From the NCBI GenBank assembly GCA_027257055.1, contig JAPVLO010000054.1:5270001-5334000 (forward strand): a stretch of DNA of 64,000 nucleotides. Direction: 5' to 3'. The position numbers were made by a program, and so were the translations under genes. The notes under the pieces were generated by a model. The model saw only the letters and a program-made list of their open reading frames with translations, had not been told where the DNA came from and made no database searches. The DNA is from Cephalopachus bancanus. Lineage: Eukaryota; Chordata; Mammalia; Primates; Tarsiidae. Shown piece after piece: positions 12,613 through 24,009 of the stretch. Position 1 is the first letter of the stretch. The number at the start of each line of letters is the position of its first letter.

Positions 12613-13299
12613 TAATAATACACTAAGATATATTTGTGAAAAAGAAAAACAACTTTGGACAAAAGCTTATGGGTGAAGAAGGCTGGTAGTCCTCCCATTC
12701 TTCATCTTTCCCGTTCTCTCTCTTAAACCTCATGTTTTAGAATTCCCTACTTTAAAATTAGTAGTTGATTGTGGTGATACTTTCTTATTTGGATTTAGCA
12801 CATTTTATTTGAATCTTCAGAGGTTTCTGCCAGAAAGCTAAAATCTTAGTTCTCAAATTTCTTCTTTCTTTAAAATGTCTTTGCCAGCTCAGATGGGGAA
12901 AAGTTTAATTCAATTCAGTTGATGAGTCAGTTGGTGACAATGACGCAATTCAATAAATTATAGCTCTCTGCTCTTTCATCTCACCCCCATCTCTAGTATG
13001 GACATTTCTTTTTAAAGCCTTTCTGTTATCGAAGAACTCTAAATGAAAATAGAGCTCCAAGTTGGAAGGAAGTGCAGAGTAAGTAAGGCAGCACCAAGGA
13101 GGAATCTCTCTTTTTATTTGGGTAGCAACCTAGGGGCCTAGGTTTCAAACATGTCAGTCATATATCTACTGACAGCACGCATGTAAGAACAAAAAATGTG
13201 AAAATACTTACGTCATGATACATTTGTATCAAGCATGGGGAGATCATGCAAGTTGGTAATGGATAAATTGCTGGCTAAAAGGACACAAAGGTACACTGC
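12613..13299. other. Intronic sequence, nothing recognised
   Basis: No repeat or coding signal could be supported here. Confidence 0.45.
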
Positions 13300-13500
13300 T
13301 CCAATTACTAAAGCCTGGAGAAAACTTGGATTCCATCATTGGCTCTGCCACTTAACAGCTATAGAACTTTAAGCAAGTTAATCTAATTTCTCTGAGCCTT
13401 GCTGTCTACCTCTATAAAATGGGGATAATAATACTTCTCATAAGGTAATTGTGAAGAGTAAATGAAGTGTTTCATGTAAGTATTCACAGAATGGTGTTTG
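13300..13500 (+). repeat. MIR SINE relic, well preserved
   Basis: TTGGCTCTGCCACTTAACAG, TTTAAGCAAGTTAATCTAAT, TCTGAGCCTTGCTGTCTACC, ATAAAATGGGGATAATAATA and GTGAAGAGTAAATGA follow the MIR consensus in sense order. Confidence 0.9.
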
Positions 13501-14445
13501 ATGTTGAAATTATCATCAACTTCTAGTTATCCTCAATTTTGTATTTTGTTTTTTTCCCCCAACCCAACTAATTAGTTCCCCAGAGAGACAGTTAAGTAAG
13601 GAAACTCCTTCTGTCCTGTCAGAATTGGGAGTAAATAACAAGCACAATAATGGTACTGCCAGATCATACTAAACCTAAACTCCAGGATGATGGAAGTCTC
13701 TGCTGTTTCCAATGACTCCTGTGTTTTTGAAAAGTGGCAGGGAGGTGAAAATTAGCTTAGGCTGCCTCTCAGGCACTTAGATAAAGAAATATTAAGTAGA
13801 ACCAATAGCCAATCTGCTATTTTGCAAGCAACACGTTAAAAAGGACAAGAGGATGAGAACATGTAAAAGGTAAAAATCAAGACTCAATTGATTAAAAATT
13901 TAATGGTAATAACTTTTTTTTTTTGAGAGCCCAGTTCACAAGCTTGCAGGTAGCCCAACAGAGCGGCTTATGTCAGAAGTTCAGAAATTGAATTATTTTC
14001 CCTCCTATGGAGATGGTCTGCCAAAAAAAGCAATGAATTATGTTACTCAATGAATAAAGAACTTTTTGTTTCCTGTGCTTTTAATCAAAATCTTTTCAGC
14101 AAAATGTCAAGGAAACATCAAAAATTTAAACTTCTTTTAATAAAAAGACTTTTTTTCATTTTATTGATCAAGAATGATGTGAGATTCTAGAGGCTGTAGA
14201 AAGGAAGTTGAGGGCACTCATCACAGGCAATATTTTATCATTATGTTCTACAGTGTATAGTAAATTCTGATATTATGCATTTTTATAGTATAGCTTACTT
14301 ATATTTTAAGTATATCTTTAAGGAGCATATATGTTTAGGTTAAAGACTTCTGAACATTTCTCTAAGTCCTACAAGTGTTTTCTTTCTTTCAACCCAATTA
14401 GGTAAATTTATTTACTATCTCAGTATCCAGTCAGATTTTGAAAGA
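13501..14445. other. Intronic sequence, nothing recognised
   Basis: No repeat or exon identified up to the target duplication of the full-length L1. Confidence 0.4.
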
Positions 14446-14461
14446 TAGATTCAGTATTTCT
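14446..14461. repeat. Target-site duplication, 3' side of full-length L1
   Basis: TAGATTCAGTATTTCT, identical to 20885-20900. It abuts the element's A-tail. Confidence 0.95.
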
Positions 14462-14677
14462 TTTTTTTCTTTGAAAATTTTTTTAATTTTAAAATCATGG
14501 GGTACATTTCAGGGTTAGGTATACAAATATTCACTGTGCAGGTACCCTTGTCGATGAGGTGTGCCCCCCGTTACCCAGGCAGATTTCCACTACGGTCAAT
14601 CCCACCTCCCCGCCCCCACTCCCCTCCACAGTTTCCCATTACAGTCAATCCTTTTCTTATAGTTCTGCAGTAGTTAT

Positions 14678-17600
14678 TCAAGGTCTACTTACGAGTGAGG
14701 ACATATGATACTCAATTCTTTGTTTCTGTGAAAGATCACTCAGTATTACAGACTCTAATTCCAACCAGGTTGCTGTGAAGTTCATGATTTTGTTCTTCTT
14801 TATATTACATACTATTCCATTGTGTATATGTACCACATTTTTTTATCCAGTCCTCTTTTGATGAGCAGCACGGTTGGTTTCAGGTTCTTGCTGTTGTGAA
14901 CAATGCTGCGATAAACATACGTGTGCAGGTATCTTTTTTACAGAGTGATTTGAGTTCTTCCGGGTATATTCCCAGTAGGGGGATTGCGGGGTCATATGGA
15001 AGGTCAACTTTTAGAACTTTCAGGAATCGCCATACTGTTTTCCCCAGAGGCTGTACTGGTTTGCACTCCCACCAACAGTGTAGAAGTGTTCCCTTTTCGC
15101 CACATCCTCTCCAGAATCTGTTATTTTTGAGTTATTGTTGGTGGCCATTCTGACTGGAGTTAGGTGGTGTCTCAGTGTAGTTTTAAATGCATCTCCTTGA
15201 TGACTCATGAGGCTGAACATTTTTTCATGTATCTGTTGGCTGCTCATATGTCTTCTTTTGAGAACTGTCTATTCATATCTTTTGCTCACTTTGTAATGGG
15301 GCTGTTTGTCTTTCTCTTTTCAGCACGTTTGAGTTCCTTGTAGCTCCTAGATGTTAGGCCTTTGTCAGACATACAATTGGCAAATATTTTTTCCCAGTCT
15401 GTGGGCTGTCTCTCTACTCTCTTGATAGTTTCTTTGGCTTTGCAGAAGCTTGTCAGTTTGATGAGGTCCCACTTGTTTATCTTATCTTTTATGGCATGGG
15501 CACTTTGGGTTTTGATCAGGAATTGGTTGCCAGTTCCAATTTCCATACGAGTGTCTCCTGTATTTTCTAAGGTTCTTATAGTTTGAGGTTTTACGTTTAG
15601 GTCTCTGATCCATTTAGAGTTGATTTTTGTGTATGGGGATAGGTAGGGGGTCCTGTTTCAACCTTCTGCATGTGGTCAGCCAGTTTTCCCAGCACCATTT
15701 ACTGAATAAGTTCTCGTCTCCCCATTGGTTGGTGGTGGAGGCTTTGTGGAAGATGAGTTGGTTGAGAAATTGAGGTTTTGCTTCTAGAATCTCAATTCTA
15801 TTTCATTGGTCTATATGACTGTTCTTATACCAATACCAGGTTGTTTTGATTAATGTAGCTTTATAATAAAGTTTAAAGTCTGGGAGTGTGATACCTCCTG
15901 CTCTGTTTGTTTTTTTTTGAGGATGGTTTTGGCTATTCTTGGTTGTTTATGTTTCCATATGAATTCCTGTATTGTTTCTAGGTCTGAGAAGTACATTGCT
16001 GGTAATTTGATGAGTATTGTGCTAAATCTGTAGATTGCCTTAGGTAGAACGGACATGTTAACAATGTTGATTCTTCCAATCCATGAACATGGAATATTTT
16101 TCCACTTGTTTGTATCATCTTTGATTTCTTTGAGCAGTGTTTTGTAGTTTTCATTGTAAAGGTCTTTCACATCTCTGGTTAGGAAGATGCCAAGATATTT
16201 TATTTTTTGGTGGCTATTGTGAATGGAATTGTGCTTTTTATTTGAGTTTCTGTTTGTTTATTATTGGTGTATAGAAATGCAATTGTCATTTGCACATTTA
16301 TTTAATACCCTGAGACTTTGCCAAAGTCCTTTATCAGTGCAAGGAAGTTTTTGACAGATTCTCCTAGGTTTTCAAGGTACAGAATCATGTCGTCCACAAA
16401 GAGACATAACGTGACTTCCTCTTTTCCTATTTGGATATCCCTGATCGCCTTCTCTTCTCTGATTGCTCTAGCTAGGACTTCCAAAACTGTTGAACAGGAG
16501 GGGTGACAGTGGGCATCCTTGTCTTGTTCCAGTTTTCAGGGGAAATGATTCCAATTTCTGTCTGTTTAGCAATATGCTGGCTGTGGCTCTTACTATTTTG
16601 AGGATGTTCCATCTATGCCTAGATATTCGAGGGTTTTTATCAAAAAGCGATGTTGGATTTTATCAAAAGCTTTTTCTGCATCTAATGATATAATCATGTG
16701 GTTTTTTGGCTTTTTTTTCTTTTACATCTGTTGATACAGTTAATTACATTTATGGTCTTACAAATGTTGAACCATTCTTGCAACCTGGGGATGAAGCCTA
16801 CTTGGTCGTGGTGGATGATTTTTGAGATGTGTTGTCGAATCCGGTTTGCTAGGATCTTGTTGAGAATTTTAGCATCTATGTTCATGAGGGATATTGGCCT
16901 GTAGTTCTCTTTCTTTGTTGGGTCTTTACCTGGCTTGGGTATCAATGTGATGTTAGCTTCATAAAATGATTTGGGGAGAGTTTCATCTTTCTCAATAGCC
17001 TGGAATACTTTTAGTAGGATTGGTATCAATTCCTCCTTGTATGTTTTGTAGAATTCTGCTGCAAAACCATCTGGTTCAGGATTTTTTTTTTTTTTTTTTT
17101 GTAGGGAGTTTTCTTATGACATAGTCAATTTCCTAGATTGTTACTGATCTATTTAGGGTCTCAATTTCTTGTTTCAACCTAGGGAGGTTGTGTGATGTCA
17201 GAAAGTCCTCCATTTCCTTTAGGTTTTCAAGTTTGTTTCCATACAAGTGTACATAGTCGTCTCTGATAATCTTTTGTATTTCTTCAGGGTCAGATGCGAC
17301 ATCATCTTTTGTGTTTCTGATTGCATTTATTTGGGCTTTTTCTCTCTTTTTCTTGGTCAGTCTAGCTAGGGGACCATCAATCTTGTTTATTCTTTCAAAG
17401 AACCAGCTTTTTGTTTTGTTGATTTTTGTATTATCTTTTTGTCTTCTATGTAATGGATTTGGGCTTTTGTTTTGGTGATCTGGATTCATCTACTGAAGTT
17501 AGGGTTTTGATGGTCTTGCCTTTTCAGCTTCCTTAGGTGACTTGTTAAGCCATTAACTTGTGATCTTTCCATTTTCTTCATGTGCATTTGTAGAGATATG

Positions 17601-18488
17601 GATTCCCCTCTTAGTACTGCTTTCATGGCATCCCAGAGATTTTGGTAAGATGTTTCTTCATTTTCATTGTTTCCAGGTAACTTCCTTAATCTCTGTTTTG
17701 ATTTCCATGTTGACCTAGGAGTTGCTTAGCATCATGCCATTTAATGTTCATGTTCTTGTGGGTCTTGGGGGAACTTTGTTGGTGTTGATATTTATTTTTA
17801 TTCTACTGTGGTCTGAGAAGGTACATGGCAAAATTTCATGAAATTTGTTTATGCTTGATATATGGCCAGGGATGTGGTCTATCTTAGAGTACGTTCCATG
17901 CAGTGATGAGTAGAATGTATATTCCATGATCATTGGGTGGAGTGTTCTATAGGTATCAATTAAGTCCATTTGGTCAAGAGTCACATTGAGGTTCCGGATC
18001 TCCTTGTTGGTTTTTTGTCCTGATGATCTGTCTAGGGTTGTGAGTGGTATTAAAGTCCCCAGCTATGATAGTTTTAGAGTCAATATCTTTTTAAAGTTTG
18101 CCTAGAAGCTGCTTTATGAAAGTTGGTGCTCTTATGTTGGGTGCATATATGATTAGGATGGATATTTCTTGTTGATGGATTGAACCTGTTATCATGATGT
18201 AGTGACCTCCTGTATCCTTTTAAATTTTTGATAGCTTAAAGGATATTTTGTCTGATATTAGATCGCAACTCCAGCTTTCTTTTATGCTCTGTTCACATGA
18301 AATTTTGCTTCCCATCCTCTTACTTTGAGTCTGTGAGTGTCCTTTCTGGTGAGATGAGTCTCTTGGAGACAATATATTGTTGCCTCATGATATTTGATTC
18401 ATTTTGCCATTCTATGTCTTTTCAGTGGTGCATTTAGTCCATTCACAGTCAGGCTAGTTACTGAAATGTAAGAGTTTATCCCTGTCAT
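14678..18488 (-). pseudogene. L1 ORF2 relic (endonuclease, reverse transcriptase, Cys-rich end)
   Basis: The start is at 18488 (MTGINSYISVTSLTVNGLN..., the L1 ORF2 opening) and an in-frame TGA closes it after about 29 codons. Pieces in order: endonuclease with SDHSRI (17748-17984), linker and fingers (17133-17489), RT with [14 protein letters not shown] and [10 protein letters not shown] (16694-17029), RT active-site region [15 protein letters not shown] (16302-16484), thumb and C-terminal parts (15850-16170, 15286-15546, 15020-15247), and the terminal TGA at 14678-14680. The xxDD pair of the RT is still there, but at least six frame changes or stops make it non-coding. Orientation is sense to RNLS. 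Confidence 0.93.
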
Positions 18489-19500
18489 AATGTTCTTATA
18501 GAGTTGTTGTTGTTGTTCTGTTTGGTGTCTTTCTTTTGATTTTGGGGTTGATTCATGTGTGTTTTCAATCTTTTTCCTGCACTCTTGTCAAGAATGTTAT
18601 TCTTTTTATCTTTTTTTTCTGTGTTTAATTCTTTCTTAAGTGTTTCTTGTAGAGGTGGTCTAGAAGTAGCATAAGATCTTAGGGACTGCATGTCTGGGAA
18701 AGATTTTACTTCTCCCTTGCTGATGAAGCTTAGCTTACCTGGGTAGGTTATTCTTGGTTGAAATTGTTTATCTTTGAGAACTTTGAAGACTGGGTTCCAC
18801 ACTCTCCTAGTCTGAAGTGTTTCTGTAGATAAATGTGCTGATTCTAATTGGTCTTCCCCAGTAGGTAGTCTGACCTTTTTCTCTTGCTGCCTTTAGGATT
18901 TTTTCTTTTATACCTACTTTGTTTAGGCAAATTATTATGTGTCTGGGAGTTGGTCTTCTCATTTGTTGTCTTGCAGGGGTTCTCTGGATCTCTTGTGTTT
19001 GAATTTTTGCATTACTGATGAGATGAGGGAAATTTTCTTGAACGATTTCATGGAATGTTTGTTCCAGGGTGGTCTCTTTCTCTTTCTGCCTCAGGAAGTC
19101 TAATTACTCTTAGGTTCGACCTCTTGAAATAATCGCTCATCTCCTGAAGGTTTTGTTCTGTCTTTTTAAGCTCTTTTCTATGTTTTTGACAGTTTAAGTT
19201 TGTTCTATATTTTCATCCTTAAGCTCTGAGATTCTTTCTTCTGCTTGGCTGATTCTGCTTTCCATGCTTATTAGTTTGTTATTTATTTAAATCACAGTAT
19301 TCTTTACTGCTGTTATCTCAGTTATCAACTCCCTTCTATTTTTCTCTTGTCTCTCCTCAATTCTTTTTATTCACTCTATTAATGTCTTGATATCTCAGTT
19401 TGTAGTATGTGACCCATTATTCTGGGGGCCTTCACTGTGTTTTGAAGTCTGTTTTCTCACTGTCTGACATCCCAGGGGTCTGAAGCCCATATTCTTCTTT
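18485..19500 (-). pseudogene. L1 ORF1 relic (RNA-binding chaperone), left boundary approximate
   Basis: The clear part is 18485-18802, a C-terminal domain reading FQPRITYPGKLSFISKGEVK, SFPDMQSLRSYATSRPPLQE and TLKKELNTEKK, matching the L1 ORF1p C-terminal domain, followed by a polar extension ending SIRTL and TGA. Upstream to about 19500 the frame is broken but coding-like. The stop TGA shares bases with the ORF2 ATG (ATGA, 18485-18488). Confidence 0.8.
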
Positions 19501-20884
19501 TGATTTTTCTTCACTTATGTAGCTTTTCCTCCCCACTTTATTCCCCCTCTTCTTTGATTCTGTTGTTCGGGGATGGTGGGGTTGCTTTTACTTCTGTTTG
19601 CTCAATTTCCTATTCTTCCTTATGTGAATCCTCTAGCTTTGTTCAATTCTGAGGCTGGACTATGGGTTGGGGGCTATACATATTTGCAGTTTTTGAGATT
19701 TAATTGAGGGGGGAGCTGTGATTCAAAATCTATCTGCAAATCCCAGTATCTACCGGCAGGTGTATAGGTACCCTGGAACCCCTTTCCCACTGCCTTACAA
19801 TCTCTCCATGCAGTGGGGGTGTAAGTTTGCTCCCTGAAAGTAAAATGAGGTAAGAAAAAGGAAAGGAACAGAACAGGGAAGGAGTGGGGGAAAGAGGATG
19901 GTAGAGAGAGAGAAGAGTAAGAGTCATAACAGACAAAGGTACTGATTAACAAATGAAAAGAGACACAAAGACAGAGAAGAGTTAAAAAAACAAAAAGCCT
20001 AAAACATACAGACAATCATACAAATACACAAGCCAACCAACCTTCCTATTGATATACAATTCCCCTACACAAACAGGAGGTCTTAAAAAAAAGAGAAATC
20101 AGTAAACTAACAGAAATAAGGCAAGTATGAAAATGTTTTCAAAAACAGAGGGAAGAGAGAAAAAGAAAAAAAAAGGAAAACAAAAACCAATAAAAATGAG
20201 CAAAACAAACAGTCAAATAATAAAAATTTTTAAAAAGTAAAAACAACAAATCAAGCTTGCTCTGAGATCATTCCTATGAGCCCAATGTCCTTTCAGCTCT
20301 CATTGCAGGCTGGTAGGGTTGCTCATAGCTAGAGGCAGATGTCCCAGGCCTGCTGTGGAAGGATCAGATCTGGACTCAGTCGGCTTGCTGCCTGTCAGGT
20401 CTGCCACTCAGATCCAACCTGTGTCCGATCCAGCATGAGGGAGGGGCTTCTGTCTTTCCCTGTTTGATGTGATTACCTTAGGTGTCCCAAGTTGGAGGTT
20501 GTGCAGAGCTGTGTAGAGCTGTGCAGAGCGCGATGCAGGTCTCTGCCTGGTCCTGGTACAGAGAAAATGGCTGTAGTGGGCACCTCTTTACTGGGCATGG
20601 GCCTCCTCCCTGGTCCACTCCGATCCTCTCTCTCCACCGATCTGACTCAGGGCTCCAGCTGATCTCTGATCCTACCACTGTGGGGTGACTTGGGGCAGGA
20701 GAGGGAGCTGGGAATTCCACAGGCTGGGCCATGGTGGTGGTGCAATGCATGGGACTGGCTGCAGAAGCCACCTTTTGCAGAGGTGGTGGTGATGGTGGTG
20801 GCGGTGGGAACCAGCTGCAGCAGCCACCTTTTGTGGAGACTTTCACAGTCTGACGTGTCCCATTGCCATCTTGCCCCTCATCCC
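19501..20884 (-). other. L1 5' UTR / internal promoter region
   Basis: The region is GC-rich at the outer end (20250-20884), with a pyrimidine-rich/A-rich middle (19850-20250). It contains the YY1 motif at 20865-20873 and a degenerate GGTGGTGGTGATGGTGGTGG run on the plus strand near 20781-20805. Two open frames overlap it on opposite strands (20478-20846 minus, 20482-20688 plus); they are discussed in the findings and are not called as genes. Confidence 0.75.
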
Positions 20885-20900
20885 TAGATTCAGTATTTCT
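20885..20900. repeat. Target-site duplication, 5' side of full-length L1
   Basis: TAGATTCAGTATTTCT, identical to 14446-14461. In element sense the nick context is TC/AGAA, a loose match to the L1 endonuclease preference TT/AAAA. Confidence 0.95.
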
Positions 20901-21616
20901 GATTAACTAAGACCCCTGTCATTTGTTCATCATATGTTCACATTCAAGGCTCACTACAATTTGCCCAAAATCTGTATCCCTAGTTTTATCTAGTAAAATT
21001 CCCTACCACAAAGATCTCCTTCCACTGTCAGTTCATAATGAGCCCCCCAAATGTAAAACAGACATTTCTATTTCCAGCTTTTTTGCGAAGACTTTCTCTT
21101 CTCTCTAAAGCATTATTTTCTTTTCCCTCTGAATGCTATACATTGCCCACCGGCCAAGAAAACACACCACACACTGTTTACATATAGACTACTACCACGC
21201 AACAGACAATGGGAATGAACTGCAATGAAGCCGATCCCACCTCCATGTCACCAGCAAGCGGCCAGTCTTAGAAGCAATCAATGGCTCTGTGAGCACAGAG
21301 TCTATAGAAGTTTCAAGAAAGACTGAAGGGGTATGTATATAAAAACAGACCCCATAATCCCCTCTGTCACAGTCCCCTTGGCTCCACACACAGGTCTAGC
21401 CAGGGTGGAGAGAATGAGCTCTAAATCGAGATTGACGTTTAAACATAAACACAAGTGAGTCTGCAAAATCAAAGTGAGACTGTCCTAACAGCCAGCATGA
21501 CTAGCAAGTTGTAGCAAAGGACCAAGATGTCACCAAGGCACCCTCTTCAGAAACACATGGAATTCAACATAGAGAAGTCTGAGAGCTGTCTTGGGAAAAA
21601 TATAGCTGTTTCATGT
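20901..21616. other. Unclassified sequence ahead of an L1 3'-UTR-like tail
   Basis: 21137-21616 contains CCACCGGCCAAGAAAACACA ... CCTCCATGTCACCAGCAAGC and runs into the L1-type tail at 21617. It may belong to the same element (an older or recombined L1 3' UTR), but I cannot match it to a known part. The first 230 bases show nothing. Confidence 0.4.
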
Positions 21617-21745
21617 CCACTACCAGGGAAGAGAGGGATCACTAGAAACCCAAACCTCACCCTCACACAATTTACTTATGAAGCAAATCCTCACATATGC
21701 TCCACAACTCTGTAATAAATAAATATTTTTTAATAAAAGCTGCCA
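21617..21745 (+). repeat. L1 3' UTR end, variant family
   Basis: CACTAGAAACCCAAACCTCA, TTTACTTATGAAGCAAATCC and CTCTGTAATAAATAAAT parallel the tail at 23095-23225 and, more distantly, the 3' UTR at 50078-50296. Ends in an A/T-rich tail. Confidence 0.6.
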
Positions 21746-21779
21746 TATATTTACACTTCACATAGTTTAGACTCCTTAA

Positions 21780-22450
21780 AAATAAGTTACAACCATAAAG
21801 TGACTATAAAGAAAACAATGATGGTGTTTTCATGTATTCATGTGCGGCACAGGAATAAATAAATGGAACTGAATAGATATCCAGAAGCAGAATAAAGCAT
21901 ATATGGAATTTAACATATGGAAAATTAGAAATTCCATTCTAGGTAGGAAAAATTATTTTTCATTAAATAGGTGGTGCTGATATAATAAGTATACTCTGTA
22001 AGGAAAATAACAAAGCTAAACACCTATCTCATAACTTACATAAACATATATTCCAGATAAAGATTTTAATGTAAAGTATAAAAATTAAAATTATTCTGAA
22101 TGTAATTTAGAATATTTATATGACTTTAGAGTCAGGAAACTAGTCCTTAGCAAGCCAGGAAATCTAGCATCTATAAAAGAAAAATACACACTTGACTAAA
22201 TAAAAATCTTAACAAATTATCATGGCAAATGACATAAACAAAAGCTAACTGATAGTCTGGGAAATATTTGTAATACTGTATGACAAATATTAATACCTCT
22301 CGTGTGAAATGCTCCTAAAAAACAAATAGCACACTGGGATAGTCACTTTCAGTCAATGGAAATATAAATCAAAGCAAGAACTATGTACTTATCACTTTGG
22401 CAGAAATTTTAAAACATTTATAAAAATTAAAATATCTCATGTTGGCTGGG
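21780..22450 (+). repeat. Old L1 (L1M class) ORF2 relic
   Basis: Sense-strand ORF2 remnants such as CAAATGACATAAACAAAAGC, TCAATGGAAATATAAATCAA and ACTTATCACTTTGGCAGAAA resemble the region encoding the L1 C-terminal part. Heavily diverged; appears to continue beyond the younger insertions to about 23600. Confidence 0.6.
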
Positions 22451-22569
22451 TATGGTGGCTCATTAGTGATACATATCATTAGTACAAATGAGTATATAGA
22501 AAAACAGGCACTCTTAGACATTAAGAATGAGAATGACTACAAACTTTTTGTAGAGTAATACTTTTTAGA

Positions 22570-22985
22570 ACATACCGATTTTTTTTTTATTATAAAGATG
22601 TGGGGTATAATTCAGGGTTAGGTATACAAACGTTGATTATGCAGGTACCCTTGTTGATGAGGTGTGCCCCTTCCTCCCCTAGCAGTTTCCCTCAACTTCC
22701 AATCCCACCTCCTTCCCCGGACAGTTTCCCACTACTGCCAATCCCTTTCTTACAGGATTATAATTGTTCAAGGTCTGCTTATGAGTGGGAACATATGGTA
22801 CTCTGTTCTTTGTTTCTGTGATGGCTCACTGAGTATGATCGACTTTAAATCCATCCAAGTTGCTGCGAAGTCCATATGTTTATCCTTCTTAATGACTGCG
22901 TAGTAGTCTATTGTGTATATGTAACACATTTTTTTTTAAAAATCCAGTCCAGTTTCGAGGGGCAGTATGGCTGGTTCCAAAAACA
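22570..22985 (-). repeat. L1 3' end, lineage-specific family, inserted in the old L1
   Basis: T-run, GTGGGGTATAATTCAGGGTT, GTATACAAACGTTGATTATG, the paired GCAGTTTCCC blocks and antisense ORF2 end. About 415 bp, 5'-truncated. Confidence 0.9.
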
Positions 22986-23600
22986 TACAGATCTTTTGAC
23001 CCAGAAATTTCACTTTGGGGATCGTATCACCCAACATAGAATAAAAATCACCAGTACATAAGGATATATAAACAAGACAAACACAAATGGAATCTGGTCT
23101 ACTACCGGGGGGAGTGAGGGCCAGTTAGAAACCCAAACTTCACCTGCACAGAGTCCACTTATGAAGTTAACCCTCACTGGTACCCCACATCTCAACAATA
23201 AAAAAGAAAGGATGTTTATTGACATAATTTTCAGCAGGGAAAAAAAAAAAAAACTGGAAACCACGTGAATGTCTATTAAAAACAATAAATGATGAAAGAC
23301 TAAATTCCACTACTTCCAAATTGAAAAATAAATTATGCAGCTGTTAAATAAAAATATATGAAGTGTATTCAACTGAAAGAATGTTAAGTAAAAAATCAAA
23401 TTCAAAACAATAATTTTGGAGGCACCCACAGTCGTCTGAAGTTTTCTATGCTTGGAGGAAGTATGGAAAGGCACTCACTAAACTATTGACATCAGTGAGA
23501 TCTCGGGAATGGGAAGAAGGCAGGGCCTGGGAATGAATTGTTAGATCATCTTTGAATTGCTTCGTTTGTTATAAGTTAACATATCAGTTTTGAAATGTAA
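22986..23600 (+). repeat. Continuation of the old L1, with a second small L1 3' UTR insertion at 23095-23225
   Basis: Old L1 pieces: CTTTTGACCCAGAAATTTCA before and ACTGGAAACCACGTGAATGT, AATGATGAAAGACTAAATTC and AATTATGCAGCTGTTAAATA after. Between them, 23095-23225 is a plus-strand L1 3' UTR tail (TTAGAAACCCAAACTTCACC, GTACCCCACATCTCAACAAT, A-run). Confidence 0.65.
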
Positions 23601-24009
23601 TAAAAATTATTTGGGGATGGAAGAGAAGGGGAGGACGAAAGTTTTTAATCTATGAGCAACATCGAATACAGTAGGCATTCAATAAATATTTGTTGGCTGA
23701 GGGAGGAAGGATCAGGAGGAAGGTAAGTAGGTTTATAAATAGGTTTGTAAGAAATAAGAAGATAAGCATGAATAGATTGGAAATTCATTGTAGATACTAT
23801 AAACAAACAGTATAAGGGAAGGAATAATGAGATACACGATAAAGCTGGCAAAAATAAGAAAATAAAAAAAAGAAGAAAACAAAATAAACAACAGACACCA
23901 ATAAACAGAATGATAGCAACATCATAGTTACCCCAATAAATATAAAAAGATTGAACTCGACTATCAAAAGAAACTGATTCTTTTCATGTTGGATTTTAAA
24001 ACACAGTCA
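23601..24009. other. Intronic sequence with a short L2 tail at 23640-23720
   Basis: TACAGTAGGCATTCAATAAA followed by TATTTGTTGGCTGAGGGAGG is an L2-like tail with a GAAGG-rich end. The rest is A-rich and unassigned. Confidence 0.45.

Larger units (their letters stand above)
14462..20884 (-). mobile_element. Full-length L1 retrotransposon, inactive, with 16-bp target duplications
   Basis: A 6423-bp insertion on the minus strand (same sense as RNLS) is bounded by identical 16-mers TAGATTCAGTATTTCT at 14446-14461 and 20885-20900. From 3' to 5' on the plus strand it shows the A-tail, 3' UTR (about 14490-14677), ORF2 relic, ORF1 relic and a long 5' UTR. The 5' end begins GGGATGAGGGGCAAGATGGC in element sense; CAAGATGGC at 20865-20873 is the YY1 site that L1 promoters carry near position +12. 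Both ORFs are broken by stops and shifts, including an expanded homopolymer run at 17082-17100. Full length plus perfect duplications mean it arose by one ordinary target-primed reverse transcription. Confidence 0.97.

Noticed and set aside
20478..20846. 122-codon Pro-rich minus-strand frame as a gene
   Set aside because: It lies wholly in the L1 5' UTR; kept only as a finding about possible L1-encoded frames.
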